Positions 41,011-52,655 of a stretch of DNA of 64,000 nucleotides are shown here, piece after piece. Under the pieces are notes generated by a model, which worked only from the letters and a program-made list of their open reading frames with translations, did no database searches and was not told the origin of the DNA. Made by a program: the position numbers and the translations under genes. The stretch spans positions 186,001 to 250,000 of the forward strand of contig NZ_CP046457.1 of assembly GCF_009734445.1 (NCBI RefSeq). The letters are read 5' to 3'. The stretch is from Candidatus Syntrophocurvum alkaliphilum. GTDB taxonomy: Bacteria; Bacillota; Syntrophomonadia; Syntrophomonadales; Syntrophomonadaceae. Position 1 is the first letter of the stretch. Each line of letters opens with the position of its first letter.

Positions 41011-43095
41011 ATGAATATACTTGATAATTTGAACGAGCAACAGCAACAAGCTGTTTTACATATTAATGGGCCTTGTATGGTGTTAGCCGGAGCCGGGAGT
41101 GGGAAAACTCGTGTGCTAACTAGGAGGATAGCCAACCTTATTGATAATGGTGTTTTACCTAATTCGATATTAGCTATAACATTTACTAATAAAGCAGCAC
41201 AGGAAATGAGGAGTAGGGTGGCTGCTATGATTCCAGATTATGCTGGTCAATGGATTCAAACCTTTCATGCGGCATGTTATAAGATATTAAGAATGGATAT
41301 TGAGAAAATTGGCTACAACAAAAACTTTTCTATTATTGATGATACTGAAGGAAAGACTCTTATAAAAGGCATTTTAAAAGAGGAAAATGACTATGAAACT
41401 AAACCAGAGGATATTCTTTATTCAATTAAGTTTGTAAAAAACGGCTTAATTAATGCTGAGAACTATTATAAGAATATAAATGCTCCCCAACATGTTAAGG
41501 AGAAATATTATAGGCTTTATAGAATTTATAATGCTAGGTTAAAAGAATTAAACGCTTTAGATTTTGAAGACTTAATTGGACTATGTATTCGCTTATTTAA
41601 AGAACACCCTGATGTTTTAGAAAAATATCAGCAATGGTTTAAATATATAATGATAGATGAGTACCAAGATACAAACTATGCACAATATCTATGGGCTAAT
41701 TTATTAGCAGATAAAAATAAAAATATATGTATTGTAGGTGATCCTGACCAGTCTATATATAGCTGGAGGGGAGCTGAACCATATAATATTAAAAGGTTCT
41801 TAAAGGATTATCCTGAAACTAAAGTTATAAAGTTAGAGGTAAATTATCGCTCAACTAGACTGATTTTAGAGGCTGCAAATTCAGTAATTAAGAATAATCA
41901 AGATAGAGAAGAAAAAAATTTATATACTGCAAATGGACAAGGTGATAAAATAGTTCATTTTTGTGCAGGTGATAGTTATCAAGAAGCAAAGTTTATTGCA
42001 GATGCAATTAGTGAATTAATAGAACGTGAAGGCAAAAAATACAGTGATTGTGCTATATTCTATAGAACACATGCACAGTCACGTCTTTTAGAGGATTCCT
42101 TGTTGTACAAGTATATTCCTTACCGGATTATTGGGGCTAGGAAGTTTTATGAAAGAAAAGAAGTAAAGGATATAATTGCCTACCTTAAGGTGATATGTAA
42201 CTATAGTGATTTAATTAGCTTTAGAAGAATAATTAATGTACCACGTAGAGGTGTAGGGGATAAAACCCTAGAAAAAATAGAAGAATATGCTGCTGTAAAC
42301 GAAATAAATTTATTGGATTCACTTGCATATTCAACTTCAATACCTGGAATAAGCAAAAAAATGGGGGATAAACTAGAAGATTTTCATGGAATGATAAAAT
42401 ATTTTTCTACACTAGCAGATGCTAATATGCCATTAAAAGAACTAATAGATCAAGTTTTAGATATGACTGGTTATATAGAAGATTTGAAGAAAAGTAAATT
42501 AACTGATATTGAATCGAGAATTGAAAATATACAAGAGATAAAATCCCTTGCAGTTGAATTTGAAGCAGAGGGTGGAGAAGGCTTAGAAGATTTTCTAGCC
42601 CAGATTGCATTAGTGCAAGATACAGATGATCTAGACCATTCAGATGCAGTATCTTTAATGACTTATCATGGAGCGAAAGGTCTAGAGTTTCCAGTAGTGT
42701 TTATGACAGGAATGGAGGAAGGAGTTTTTCCATCTTATCGTACAGAAACTGCAGAGGAGATGGAGGAAGAGAGAAGGTTGTGTTATGTTGGTATTACTCG
42801 TGCTCAAGAACGTCTTTATTTAACGAATACTATATCTAGATTGCTTTATGGTTTCGAAAGAAATAATCCTCCTTCAAGATTTTTAAAAGAAATCCCAGAC
42901 GAACTACTTCGCTTACCTAGTGAAAGGGTAATTAAGAAAGAGATTTTAAGTGAAGGGGACAAGGTTGCGCATCGAAAATTTGGAATTGGATTTATTACTA
43001 AAATAACTGATGATGAAATCGCTATTATTGATTTTGACCGTGCTGGTGTGAAAATGCTTCGGTTAGATATTGCTCCTTTGGAGAAAATAAGCTAA
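41011..43095 (+). CDS. pcrA: ATP-dependent DNA helicase PcrA
   Basis: A 694-residue superfamily 1A 3'-5' helicase acting in repair and displacing RecA or polymerase. The helicase motifs are in order: Q-motif LNEQQQQAVLH, Walker A AGAGSGKT at residues 26-33, motif Ia ITFTNKAAQEM, motif II IDEYQDTN, motif III VGDPDQSIYSWRGA, motif IV VNYRSTR, motif V LMTYHGAKGLEFPVVF and motif VI ERRLCYVGITRAQERLYL. A C-terminal Tudor-like tail (GDKVAHRKFGIGFITKI) matches PcrA rather than Rep. Somewhat short of the Bacillus 739 residues. It is followed by ligA 28 bases later, the usual Firmicutes order. Confidence 0.97.
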   Translation: MNILDNLNEQQQQAVLHINGPCMVLAGAGSGKTRVLTRRIANLIDNGVLPNSILAITFTNKAAQEMRSRVAAMIPDYAGQWIQTFHAACYKILRMDIEKIGYNKNFSIIDDTEGKTLIKGILKEENDYETKPEDILYSIKFVKNGLINAENYYKNINAPQHVKEKYYRLYRIYNARLKELNALDFEDLIGLCIRLFKEHPDVLEKYQQWFKYIMIDEYQDTNYAQYLWANLLADKNKNICIVGDPDQSIYSWRGAEPYNIKRFLKDYPETKVIKLEVNYRSTRLILEAANSVIKNNQDREEKNLYTANGQGDKIVHFCAGDSYQEAKFIADAISELIEREGKKYSDCAIFYRTHAQSRLLEDSLLYKYIPYRIIGARKFYERKEVKDIIAYLKVICNYSDLISFRRIINVPRRGVGDKTLEKIEEYAAVNEINLLDSLAYSTSIPGISKKMGDKLEDFHGMIKYFSTLADANMPLKELIDQVLDMTGYIEDLKKSKLTDIESRIENIQEIKSLAVEFEAEGGEGLEDFLAQIALVQDTDDLDHSDAVSLMTYHGAKGLEFPVVFMTGMEEGVFPSYRTETAEEMEEERRLCYVGITRAQERLYLTNTISRLLYGFERNNPPSRFLKEIPDELLRLPSERVIKKEILSEGDKVAHRKFGIGFITKITDDEIAIIDFDRAGVKMLRLDIAPLEKIS

Positions 43096-43099
43096 ATAA

Positions 43100-45106
<2,007 letters not shown>

Positions 45107-45239
45107 GAATATTGTATTACACTTATCTTGACATTATTATTTAATGATGAGTACAATGCTAAGAGTAAAGATTCAGTTTAAGGAAAATTCAAAACACCTG
45201 TGGGGAAGGTTTCAGGGGTTAGCTTTAGGGGAGGTTTTT

Positions 45240-46154
45240 ATGAGAGAAAATGACCTTTATGTAGAAAAGAATGAAGTATCATTAGACAAGATATCAGTTA
45301 TAAAAAGTTATATTGAAATAACAAAACCAGGTTCAGTTTTTTTGTTGGTGTTTACAGCTTTAGTTACAATGCATATGGCTTCGGTATATTATGATTTTAC
45401 TTTTGGTCAGTTTACCATTGCATTTTTAGCAGTAACATTAGCTTGTGCAGGTGTTAATACAGTTAGTTGTTATGTAGATAGAGATATAGATGCGATTATG
45501 GATAGAACAAAGCATAGACCTATACCATCAGGAAGAATTTCTCCTGAAAATGCACTAGCATGGGGGTTATTCCAGTTTATTATTGGGATTATTCTTGCTT
45601 TAACTTTACACTGGATAGCGTTTGTTTGTTTAGTATTAGGCATGGTAGGTTATGTTGGAATTTATAATATGTGGTCTAAGCGTAGAACTTCTTTAAACAT
45701 TATACTAGGTGGTTTTACAGGAGGATTACCGGCATTATTTGGTTGGACGGCCATATCTGGAAAAGTTGAGCTTTTACCGGTATTAATTGCTGCTTTAGTA
45801 GTTTTATGGATTCCTAATCATATATGGAATTTAGCCATATTTTTCAAAGATGATTATGCTAAGGCAGGAGTTCCAATGTTACCAGTGGTTTCAGATGTTA
45901 GTAAAACCATTTTGTATAGTTTAATAAGTACTGTACTAATGTTTGCAATATCTATAGGTATTTATTTTGCTGGTAATATGGGAGCTATTTATTTATATAC
46001 TGCATTAGTTTCAGGAATAATAGTTGTAGTTGGCAATTTATATTTATATTTTAGACATTCTGATACTAAAGCATGGTTTTTGTACAAGCTTTCTAGCCCG
46101 TATTTGTTTGTTATATGTTTGGCTATGATTTTAGATACTATGTATATAATCTAA
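45240..46154 (+). CDS. UbiA prenyltransferase, protoheme IX farnesyltransferase-like
   Basis: A 304-residue integral membrane prenyltransferase with eight to nine helices. GGGGAGG at 45229-45235 fixes the ATG at 45240; the longer frame upstream has no site. The two Asp-rich motifs are CYVDRDIDAIMDRTKHRPIP and HIWNLAIFFKDDYAKAGVPM. This combination (DRDIDAxMxRTxxRPxP, then H-W-LA-DDY-AGVPMLPVV) is characteristic of CtaB/CyoE, which makes heme O from heme B. Heme O synthase would be unusual if the host is strictly anaerobic, so another aromatic acceptor is possible. It sits alone between ligA and gatC, with a terminator after it. Confidence 0.82.
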   Translation: MRENDLYVEKNEVSLDKISVIKSYIEITKPGSVFLLVFTALVTMHMASVYYDFTFGQFTIAFLAVTLACAGVNTVSCYVDRDIDAIMDRTKHRPIPSGRISPENALAWGLFQFIIGIILALTLHWIAFVCLVLGMVGYVGIYNMWSKRRTSLNIILGGFTGGLPALFGWTAISGKVELLPVLIAALVVLWIPNHIWNLAIFFKDDYAKAGVPMLPVVSDVSKTILYSLISTVLMFAISIGIYFAGNMGAIYLYTALVSGIIVVVGNLYLYFRHSDTKAWFLYKLSSPYLFVICLAMILDTMYII

Positions 46155-46177
46155 TAATAGTTATTAATTTAATTAAG

Positions 46178-46209
46178 AAAGGAAAGCATAGCAAAGCTTT
46201 CCTTTTTTG
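46178..46209 (+). terminator. Intrinsic terminator after the prenyltransferase
   Basis: AAAGGAAAGC and GCTTTCCTTT pair around ATAGCAAA, followed by a T run. Confidence 0.9.
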
Positions 46210-46411
46210 TGTATTTCTTTAATTTTGTAGCTAACTTATAAAATCTAATTATGTGCAGGCTATATTAAAAAGGGAAACATTAGTTTAATATTAACGTTTA
46301 GATGGTATTTATTTTAGAATTATGATTGAATATGATGCGTATAATTTAGATAGCATATATAGGTTTAATTTGAGGTAAAATTGAAAAACATTAGTTAATT
46401 GTGTATCTTTT

Positions 46412-46420
46412 TGGTATAAT
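46412..46420 (+). promoter_or_regulatory. Extended -10 promoter of the gatCAB unit
   Basis: TGGTATAAT has a consensus -10 with TG extension, 45 bases before the gatC ATG. The -35 (TTAGTT at 18 bases) is weak. Confidence 0.55.
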
Positions 46421-46464
46421 ATTGTGCGTAAATGTTTGGTGGATAAGTGAAGGAGGTAACAAAG

Positions 46465-46749
46465 ATGGCACTTACTATAGAACAGATTGAACATTTAGCT
46501 TTACTTGTTAGATTAAATCTTACAGAAAATGAAAAACAAGATTTTGCTAATCAACTAAGCTCAATATTAAATTATGTTGAAAAACTTAATGAAATTTCAA
46601 CTGATGATGTTGAGCCACTTACTCATATATTACCAGTTTCAAATATTTTTCGTGAGGATGAAGTTAGACCAGGCACCCCTAGGGAAGAGTTATTAGCAAA
46701 CGCTCCTCTAGTAGAAGAAGGATGTTTTAAAGTCCCCAAAATTTTATAA
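46465..46749 (+). CDS. gatC: Glutamyl-tRNA amidotransferase subunit C
   Basis: A 94-residue subunit stabilising GatAB. AAGGAGGT upstream selects the ATG at 46465. The family pattern is complete: [49 protein letters not shown] and a C-terminal LREDEV-like [20 protein letters not shown] segment ending in FKVPKIL. First gene of gatC-A-B, followed immediately by the citrate-route genes on the same strand. Confidence 0.95.
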   Translation: MALTIEQIEHLALLVRLNLTENEKQDFANQLSSILNYVEKLNEISTDDVEPLTHILPVSNIFREDEVRPGTPREELLANAPLVEEGCFKVPKIL

Positions 46750-46766
46750 ACAAGGAGGAGTACTTT

Positions 46767-48224
46767 ATGGAGCTATTTGAATTAACTGTTTATGAACTGC
46801 AAGAAAAAATTAAAAAAAGAGAAATAAGCTCTGAAGAAATTGTGAAATCAATATATAAGAGAATAAATGAAGTTGAAAATACCATAAAATCATTTATAAC
46901 ATTAGCTGATGAGAAAAATATATTAGAGAATGCAAAAAAAATAGATGCCAAGAATGAATATAATGGTTTAGCAGGTATTCCATATGCTTTAAAGGATATT
47001 TTTTGTACATCTGATTTTAGAACTACTTGTTCTTCTAAAATGTTGGAAAATTTTGTTCCTACCTATAATGCATCAGCTACTGTTAAATTAAGAGAGCAGG
47101 ATGCTATACTTATGGGGAAATTAAACATGGATGAATTTGCTATGGGCTCTTCAACTGAACGGTCAGCTTTTCATCTTACATGTAATCCTTGGGATTTAGA
47201 AAGGGTGCCAGGAGGTTCTTCAGGAGGCTCTGCTGCAGCTGTTGCTGCGGGAGAAATACCGTTTGCATTAGGAACTGATACAGGGGGCTCCCTAAGACAG
47301 CCAGCAGCATTTTGTGGTGTTGTTGGTTTGAAGCCAACTTATGGTAGAGTATCTAGGTGGGGAGTAATTGCATTTGCATCATCTTTAGATCAAGCAGGTC
47401 CAATAACTAAAGATGTTAGAGATACTGCAATAATAATGAATGAAATAGCGGGGTATGATTCATTAGATTCAAACAGTTTAGATGTAGAAGTTCCAGATTA
47501 TACACAATTTCTTAACCAAGATATTAAGGGCTTAAAAATAGGATACCCCAAAGAGTATTTCCAAGAATATGTTACCCAAGAAGTTAAGGATGCTGTAATA
47601 AATGCACTTAAAAAATATGAAGAGTTAGGGGCAGTGGTTGAGGAAGTTTCATTACCTTATACCGAATATGCTTTGCCTGCATATTATCTTATAGCTCCAG
47701 CAGAAGCTAGTGCTAATTTAGCTCGTTTTGATGGAGTAAGGTTTGGTTATCGAGATACAAATGCAGAAAATGTACTTGATATGTTTAAGCAATCAAGGTC
47801 GGCTGCATTTAACAATGAGGTGAAAAGAAGAATATTGTTTGGCACAAATAGTTTAAGATCGAATAATTATGAAGACTATTATTTAAAAGCTCAAAAAGTT
47901 AGGCGTCTAGTAAGAGATGATTTTACAAGAGTTTTTAAGGATTATGATGTAATTGTTGCACCTACTACACCAACAACAGCCTTTAAGATAGGTGAACAAA
48001 TAAATCATCCTATAATATTATATTTAAATGATATTATTACTGTACCAGTGAATTTAGCAGGGTTACCTGGTATGTCTATACCTTGTGGATTTTCTGATGG
48101 ATTGCCCATAGGAATGCAGCTAATTGGCAAACCATTTGATGAGGGTACCCTCATTAAAGCTGGGCATGCTTTTGAGCAAAGCACAGATTATCATAAAGCT
48201 AAACCAGCAGTGGGGGTGAAGTAA
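46767..48224 (+). CDS. gatA: Glutamyl-tRNA amidotransferase subunit A
   Basis: A 485-residue amidase-signature enzyme that releases ammonia from glutamine to amidate Glu-tRNA(Gln) (and Asp-tRNA(Asn)). The catalytic Lys is in [10 protein letters not shown]. The Ser-cisSer-Lys site is completed by [38 protein letters not shown] and the [14 protein letters not shown] block. Length is normal. ATG lies 17 bases after gatC, with AGGAGG. The stop is directly followed by gatB. Confidence 0.97.
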   Translation: MELFELTVYELQEKIKKREISSEEIVKSIYKRINEVENTIKSFITLADEKNILENAKKIDAKNEYNGLAGIPYALKDIFCTSDFRTTCSSKMLENFVPTYNASATVKLREQDAILMGKLNMDEFAMGSSTERSAFHLTCNPWDLERVPGGSSGGSAAAVAAGEIPFALGTDTGGSLRQPAAFCGVVGLKPTYGRVSRWGVIAFASSLDQAGPITKDVRDTAIIMNEIAGYDSLDSNSLDVEVPDYTQFLNQDIKGLKIGYPKEYFQEYVTQEVKDAVINALKKYEELGAVVEEVSLPYTEYALPAYYLIAPAEASANLARFDGVRFGYRDTNAENVLDMFKQSRSAAFNNEVKRRILFGTNSLRSNNYEDYYLKAQKVRRLVRDDFTRVFKDYDVIVAPTTPTTAFKIGEQINHPIILYLNDIITVPVNLAGLPGMSIPCGFSDGLPIGMQLIGKPFDEGTLIKAGHAFEQSTDYHKAKPAVGVK

Positions 48225-49667
48225 ATGGCTTATGAGACAGTAATAGGGCTTGAAGTTCATGTTGAACTAAAAACTAAGACTAAAATATTTTGTGGATGTT
48301 CTACAGATTTTGGAGCTGAGCCAAATACTCAAGTTTGCCCTAGTTGTGCGGGGTTTCCCGGCACAGTTCCAGTACTTAATAAAAAAGCTGTTGAGTTAGC
48401 TGTAAAAGCAGGACTTTCTCTAAACTGTGAAATAGCGAATTATTCTAAGTTTGATAGAAAGAACTATTTTTATCCTGATTTACCCAAAGCTTATCAAATA
48501 TCACAATATGATTATCCTATTTGTGGTAAAGGGTATATTGATATAGATATAAGTGGAGAAAGTAAGAGAATAGGTATAACTCGTGCACATTTAGAAGAAG
48601 ACGCAGGAAAACTTGTTCATCAAGGTAGTATTACAACAACTACATCATCACTTGTTGACTTAAACAGATCGAGTGTTCCCTTGTTGGAAATAGTTTCAGA
48701 GCCAGAAATGAGAAGTGGTATTGAAGCTCGTTTATATCTAGAAAAACTGAGATCGATATTACTATTCGCTGGGGTATCAGATTGCAAAATGCAAGAGGGG
48801 TCACTGCGTTGTGATGCTAATGTGTCAGTTAGACCTTATGGTCAAGCAGAGTTTGGAACAAGAGTAGAAATTAAGAACTTAAACTCTTTTAAAGCATTAG
48901 AAAAGGCAATTGAGTTTGAAGCAAAAAGACATGTAGATGCTATAGAAGATGGTGAAGAACTTATTCAGGAAACACGAACGTGGGATGATGAAAAACAGGT
49001 TACTAAATCCATGAGAACAAAAGAAGATGCTGAAGATTATAGGTATTTCCCTGACCCAGATTTACCACCTATAAAGCTTAACGAGGCGTTTATCAATGAT
49101 ATAAAAGAAAATTTGCCAGAACTTCCTGATGAGGCTCAAAAAAGGCTAGTAGAAAAATATAATCTACCTAATTATGATGCTTCACTATTAACTATGACAC
49201 CAGATGTATTGACATTTTTTGATGAATGTATGAAAGAATACGAAGATGCAAAAGTTGTTTCTAATTGGATGATGGGAGAATTGACTCGTCTATTAAACCA
49301 AAATAATATAGAACTAAGTGAATCAAAAATAAATCCAGAACATCTTATAAATATGCTTCAGCTTATAAACAAAGGAACTATAAGTGGTAAAATGGCTAAG
49401 ACTGTATTTGAAGAGATGTTTAACTCAGGTAAAGATCCAGAAGCCATTATAAAGGAAAAGGGTTTAGTTCAAATTTCTGATGAGGAAACCCTTTTAGCTA
49501 CTATAGAAGAAGTAATAAACAATAACCCTAAAGTATTAGAGGATTATAAAGCAGGGAAGGAGAAAGCATTCGGATTTTTCGTTGGACAGGTAATGAAGGC
49601 AACAAAAGGCCAAGCTAATCCAGCGATAGTAAATAAACTGCTTAAAGAAAAACTAAACGGGGAGTGA
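48225..49667 (+). CDS. gatB: Glutamyl-tRNA amidotransferase subunit B
   Basis: A 480-residue kinase-like subunit that phosphorylates Glu-tRNA and receives ammonia from GatA. Motifs are [21 protein letters not shown], the zinc-ligand cysteines CGCSTDF and [12 protein letters not shown], the kinase core [16 protein letters not shown] and [24 protein letters not shown] and [18 protein letters not shown]. The C-terminal YqeY-like tail has [20 protein letters not shown]. The next gene starts 4 bases later. Confidence 0.97.
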   Translation: MAYETVIGLEVHVELKTKTKIFCGCSTDFGAEPNTQVCPSCAGFPGTVPVLNKKAVELAVKAGLSLNCEIANYSKFDRKNYFYPDLPKAYQISQYDYPICGKGYIDIDISGESKRIGITRAHLEEDAGKLVHQGSITTTTSSLVDLNRSSVPLLEIVSEPEMRSGIEARLYLEKLRSILLFAGVSDCKMQEGSLRCDANVSVRPYGQAEFGTRVEIKNLNSFKALEKAIEFEAKRHVDAIEDGEELIQETRTWDDEKQVTKSMRTKEDAEDYRYFPDPDLPPIKLNEAFINDIKENLPELPDEAQKRLVEKYNLPNYDASLLTMTPDVLTFFDECMKEYEDAKVVSNWMMGELTRLLNQNNIELSESKINPEHLINMLQLINKGTISGKMAKTVFEEMFNSGKDPEAIIKEKGLVQISDEETLLATIEEVINNNPKVLEDYKAGKEKAFGFFVGQVMKATKGQANPAIVNKLLKEKLNGE

Positions 49668-49671
49668 TAAA

Positions 49672-50880
49672 ATGACATGGAACACTATGAACAGGGATTG
49701 GTTCCTTGAACAAGGATCAAAGGTATATATGGTTGATACAACTCTTCGCGATGGTGAACAAACTGCCGGAGTAGTTTTTGCCAATGAAGAAAAGCTCCGA
49801 ATAGCAAGATATTTAGATAGTATAGGCATAGATCAGATCGAAGCAGGAATACCCGTTATGGGTGGTGGCGAAAAGGAATGTATAAAGCAAATAGTTCAAA
49901 TGGGATTAAAATCAAGCATTATGGCATGGAACAGAGCAGCTATCGGTGATGTAAAGGAGTCTATAGATTGTGGAGTTGATGCTGTAGCAATTTCTATATC
50001 TACATCCGATATTCACATTGAACATAAACTAAAGACATCTCGAAATGATGTCTTAAATAGAATGTCTGATACTGTTAAGTTTGCTAAAGATAAAGGTCTT
50101 TATGTATCGGTAAATGCAGAGGATGCATCCAGATCTGATGTAGAGTTTTTAACAGAATTTGCACTTGTAGCCAAGCATGCAGGAGCAAATAGGTTAAGAT
50201 TTTGCGATACAGTAGGCACACTAAATCCTTTAACAACTTATCGTTATATAAAGACATTAATAGATGCAGTAGGAATAAACATAGAGATGCATACTCACAA
50301 TGATTTTGGTATGGCTACAGCTAATTCTTTAGCAGGAGTATATGCAGGAGCAAATTATGTAGGAGTTACTATAAATGGTCTTGGTGAAAGGGCTGGCAAT
50401 TCTTGCTTGCAGGAAGTTATTATGGGCATGAAATATTTAATGAATTTAGATTTACATTATGATACCAGTCTATTTAGAGAGGTTGCTGAATATGTTGCTC
50501 GGGCTTCTGGTAGAAAGCTTCCAGCAAGTAAACCTATTGTTGGTTCAAACATATTTGCTCATGAATCTGGTGTCCATGGTGATGGTGTACTAAAAAACCC
50601 GCTTACTTACGAAGTTTTTACACCTGAAGAAGTAGGGCTAGAAAGGCAAATAGTAATAGGCAAACATTCGGGGACTGCAGCTGTACGCTCTAAATTTCTT
50701 AATGAATACCAAATAGAGCTTGATGATGAAGAAGCACAAGATATTCTTGCTAGAATTAGGGCTGCCTCAATTAATTTAAAAAGGTCGTTATTTGATAAAG
50801 AACTAATATATATATATGAGGAATTTTTGAGAGAGAGGGGAAAAAATGGGCAAAACAATAGCGGAAAAAATATTATCTAA
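49672..50880 (+). CDS. Re-citrate synthase-like (homocitrate/isopropylmalate synthase family)
   Basis: A 402-residue DRE-TIM metallolyase. The opening VYMVDTTLRDGEQTAGVVF carries the metal-binding Asp and RDGEQ. HTHNDFGMATANSLAGVYAG holds the His ligands; NGLGERAGNSCLQEVIMGMK and SNIFAHESGVHGDGVLKN continue the family pattern. The sequence suits homocitrate synthase (NifV) or Re-citrate synthase. The latter is favoured because the next three genes are a two-subunit aconitase and NADP isocitrate dehydrogenase, so acetyl-CoA plus oxaloacetate to 2-oxoglutarate is the natural route. Nif and lysine-aminoadipate genes are not seen here. It overlaps the next gene by 35 bases. Confidence 0.82.
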   Translation: MTWNTMNRDWFLEQGSKVYMVDTTLRDGEQTAGVVFANEEKLRIARYLDSIGIDQIEAGIPVMGGGEKECIKQIVQMGLKSSIMAWNRAAIGDVKESIDCGVDAVAISISTSDIHIEHKLKTSRNDVLNRMSDTVKFAKDKGLYVSVNAEDASRSDVEFLTEFALVAKHAGANRLRFCDTVGTLNPLTTYRYIKTLIDAVGINIEMHTHNDFGMATANSLAGVYAGANYVGVTINGLGERAGNSCLQEVIMGMKYLMNLDLHYDTSLFREVAEYVARASGRKLPASKPIVGSNIFAHESGVHGDGVLKNPLTYEVFTPEEVGLERQIVIGKHSGTAAVRSKFLNEYQIELDDEEAQDILARIRAASINLKRSLFDKELIYIYEEFLRERGKNGQNNSGKNII

Positions 50881-52102
50881 AAAAAGTGGTCAAAATGTTA
50901 AAGCAAATGATATAGTCATTGCTGATCTAGACTTTGTAATGGGGCAGGATGGAACTTCACCTTTAGCAATAAGAGCATTTGATGAGATGAAAGCATCTAA
51001 AGTATTTGATCCAAATCGAGTAGCGATGGTTATTGACCATAGTTCTCCTAGTCCATTAGAAGGTGTATCTGAATTACATCAGCAAATGAGGACTTTTGCT
51101 AATGACAAAAATATTATTTTATATGATATTGGTGATGGTGTATGTCATCAGTTAGTTCCTGAGCAGGGACATGTAGTCCCTGGGGATTTAGTGATTGGAG
51201 CAGATTCACATACTTGTACTTATGGTGCGATAAATGTATTTTCTACAGGAGTTGGGTCAACAGATCTGGCTGCTGGGATAATATCAGGTAAAATATGGTT
51301 TAAGGTGCCTGAAACATTTAAGTTTGTACTAAATGGTAAACTACCTAAAGGAGTTTATTCTAAGGACTTAATTTTATACTTAATTGGAGATGTTACGGCA
51401 GATGGTGCCACTTACATGGCAGCTGAATATGTTGGAGAAGCAATAAAAGAGCTATCAATTGATGATAGGTTTACTATTAGTAATATGGCTATTGAAATGG
51501 GTGCAAAATGTGGCTTAATGGAAGCTGATGGTAAGACTATAGAATGGGTTAAGAAACATAGTGATAAAGACTTTGAAACAGTAAGTGCCGATACAGATGC
51601 TGTATATGCACAAGTTAAGGAATACGATGTTTCTAATTTAGAGCCTCAGATTGCAAAACCCCATACAGTTGACAATGTTTCACCTATTAGTGAAGTTGCT
51701 GGTTTACCAGTGCAACAAGGTGTTATAGGCACTTGTACTAATGGCAGATTGGAAGATTTGCGTATTGCAGCAGAAATTTTAAAAGGCCAAAAAATAAATA
51801 AGGATAGTCGTTTAATTGTTGCTCCTGCCTCACGTAATATAATGCTTCAAGCAATGAGAGAAGGGACTTTGGAGGTTCTAATAGAAGCAGGTGCAGCAGT
51901 TGTTACTCCTGGTTGTGGACCATGTGTTGGAACTCATAATGGAGTACCATCAGATGGAGAAAATGTTATATCTACTGCTAATCGCAATTTTAAAGGAAGA
52001 ATGGGCAATAATAAGGCATTTGTATATTTAGGGTCACCAGCTACAGTTGCAGCATCAATGATAACTGGCAAGCTAACAGATCCTAGGGAATTTATTAAGT
52101 AG
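50846..52102 (+). CDS. Aconitase/homoaconitase-type hydratase large subunit
   Basis: A 418-residue Fe-S hydro-lyase large subunit. The [4Fe-4S] ligands are in GVIGTCTNGRLEDL and in VTPGCGPCVGTHNG. DGTSPLAIRAFDEM and VIGADSHTCTYGAINVFSTGVGSTDLAA belong to the LeuC/aconitase-like two-subunit group. By length and two-gene arrangement it looks like isopropylmalate isomerase, but lying between a citrate-synthase-like gene and isocitrate dehydrogenase it is best called citrate aconitase; homoaconitase remains possible. It starts inside the previous gene with AGAGGGG upstream. Confidence 0.88.
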   Translation: MGKTIAEKILSKKSGQNVKANDIVIADLDFVMGQDGTSPLAIRAFDEMKASKVFDPNRVAMVIDHSSPSPLEGVSELHQQMRTFANDKNIILYDIGDGVCHQLVPEQGHVVPGDLVIGADSHTCTYGAINVFSTGVGSTDLAAGIISGKIWFKVPETFKFVLNGKLPKGVYSKDLILYLIGDVTADGATYMAAEYVGEAIKELSIDDRFTISNMAIEMGAKCGLMEADGKTIEWVKKHSDKDFETVSADTDAVYAQVKEYDVSNLEPQIAKPHTVDNVSPISEVAGLPVQQGVIGTCTNGRLEDLRIAAEILKGQKINKDSRLIVAPASRNIMLQAMREGTLEVLIEAGAAVVTPGCGPCVGTHNGVPSDGENVISTANRNFKGRMGNNKAFVYLGSPATVAASMITGKLTDPREFIK

Positions 52103-52117
52103 GTTAGGAGGAGAAGA

Positions 52118-52618
52118 ATGGAGTTAAAAGGGAAAGTTCACAAATTTGGTGATGATGTAAATACCGATTATATAATATCGGGAAGATATAAATTTAAAAC
52201 TCTTGATATGAGGGAATTGGCCAAACATGTAATGGAAGATTTAGATCCAGACTTTTACTCAAAAGTTAGCAAAGGCGACTTTATAGTAGCGGGTACCAAT
52301 TTTGGTTGTGGTTCTTCTAGGGAGCAAGCACCATTAGCTATTATAAATGCGGATGTTAGTGCTGTTATAGCAAAATCATTTGCTAGAATTTTTTATAGAA
52401 ATTGTATAAATACAGGTCTGCCTCTTATAGAATGTGATACTGACCAAATAGATCCAGGAGATGAATTAGAAGTGGATTTACATGGAGGTATATTACACAA
52501 TAAAACTAAAGGGATTGAAATACCTATAACACCACTCCCTGAGGTTATGCTGAAAATACTTTCTGATGGTGGTTTAGTGGAACACTTTAAAAAATATGGT
52601 ACCTTTAAATTTGATTAA
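52118..52618 (+). CDS. Aconitase/homoaconitase-type hydratase small subunit
   Basis: A 166-residue swivelling small subunit of the LeuD family. Seen are [39 protein letters not shown] (the GxGSSREQA substrate-recognition block), and [19 protein letters not shown]. In two-subunit enzymes the loop between the first strands sets substrate preference; here it reads YKFKTLDM. It pairs with the large subunit 16 bases upstream, with AGGAGG. Confidence 0.9.
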   Translation: MELKGKVHKFGDDVNTDYIISGRYKFKTLDMRELAKHVMEDLDPDFYSKVSKGDFIVAGTNFGCGSSREQAPLAIINADVSAVIAKSFARIFYRNCINTGLPLIECDTDQIDPGDELEVDLHGGILHNKTKGIEIPITPLPEVMLKILSDGGLVEHFKKYGTFKFD

Positions 52619-52655
52619 ATAAGTTAATATGCAATGTTATGTAAGGAGGTAAATG

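Noticed and set aside
45144-45239. Longer prenyltransferase start
   Set aside because: The 32 extra residues are not family-like and lack a ribosome site, whereas GGGGAGG lies right before 45240.
46210-46464. T-box leader for gatCAB
   Set aside because: No T-box core sequence (TGGNACCGCG) and no antiterminator pairing were seen.
49672-50880. nifV or leuA assignment
   Set aside because: No nif genes or leuB/ilv genes are adjacent, and the following icd makes a citrate route more sensible. Kept as an alternative only.
50846-52618. leuC/leuD (isopropylmalate isomerase)
   Set aside because: The subunits look alike, but the context is citrate synthase-like and Icd, not leuA/leuB.
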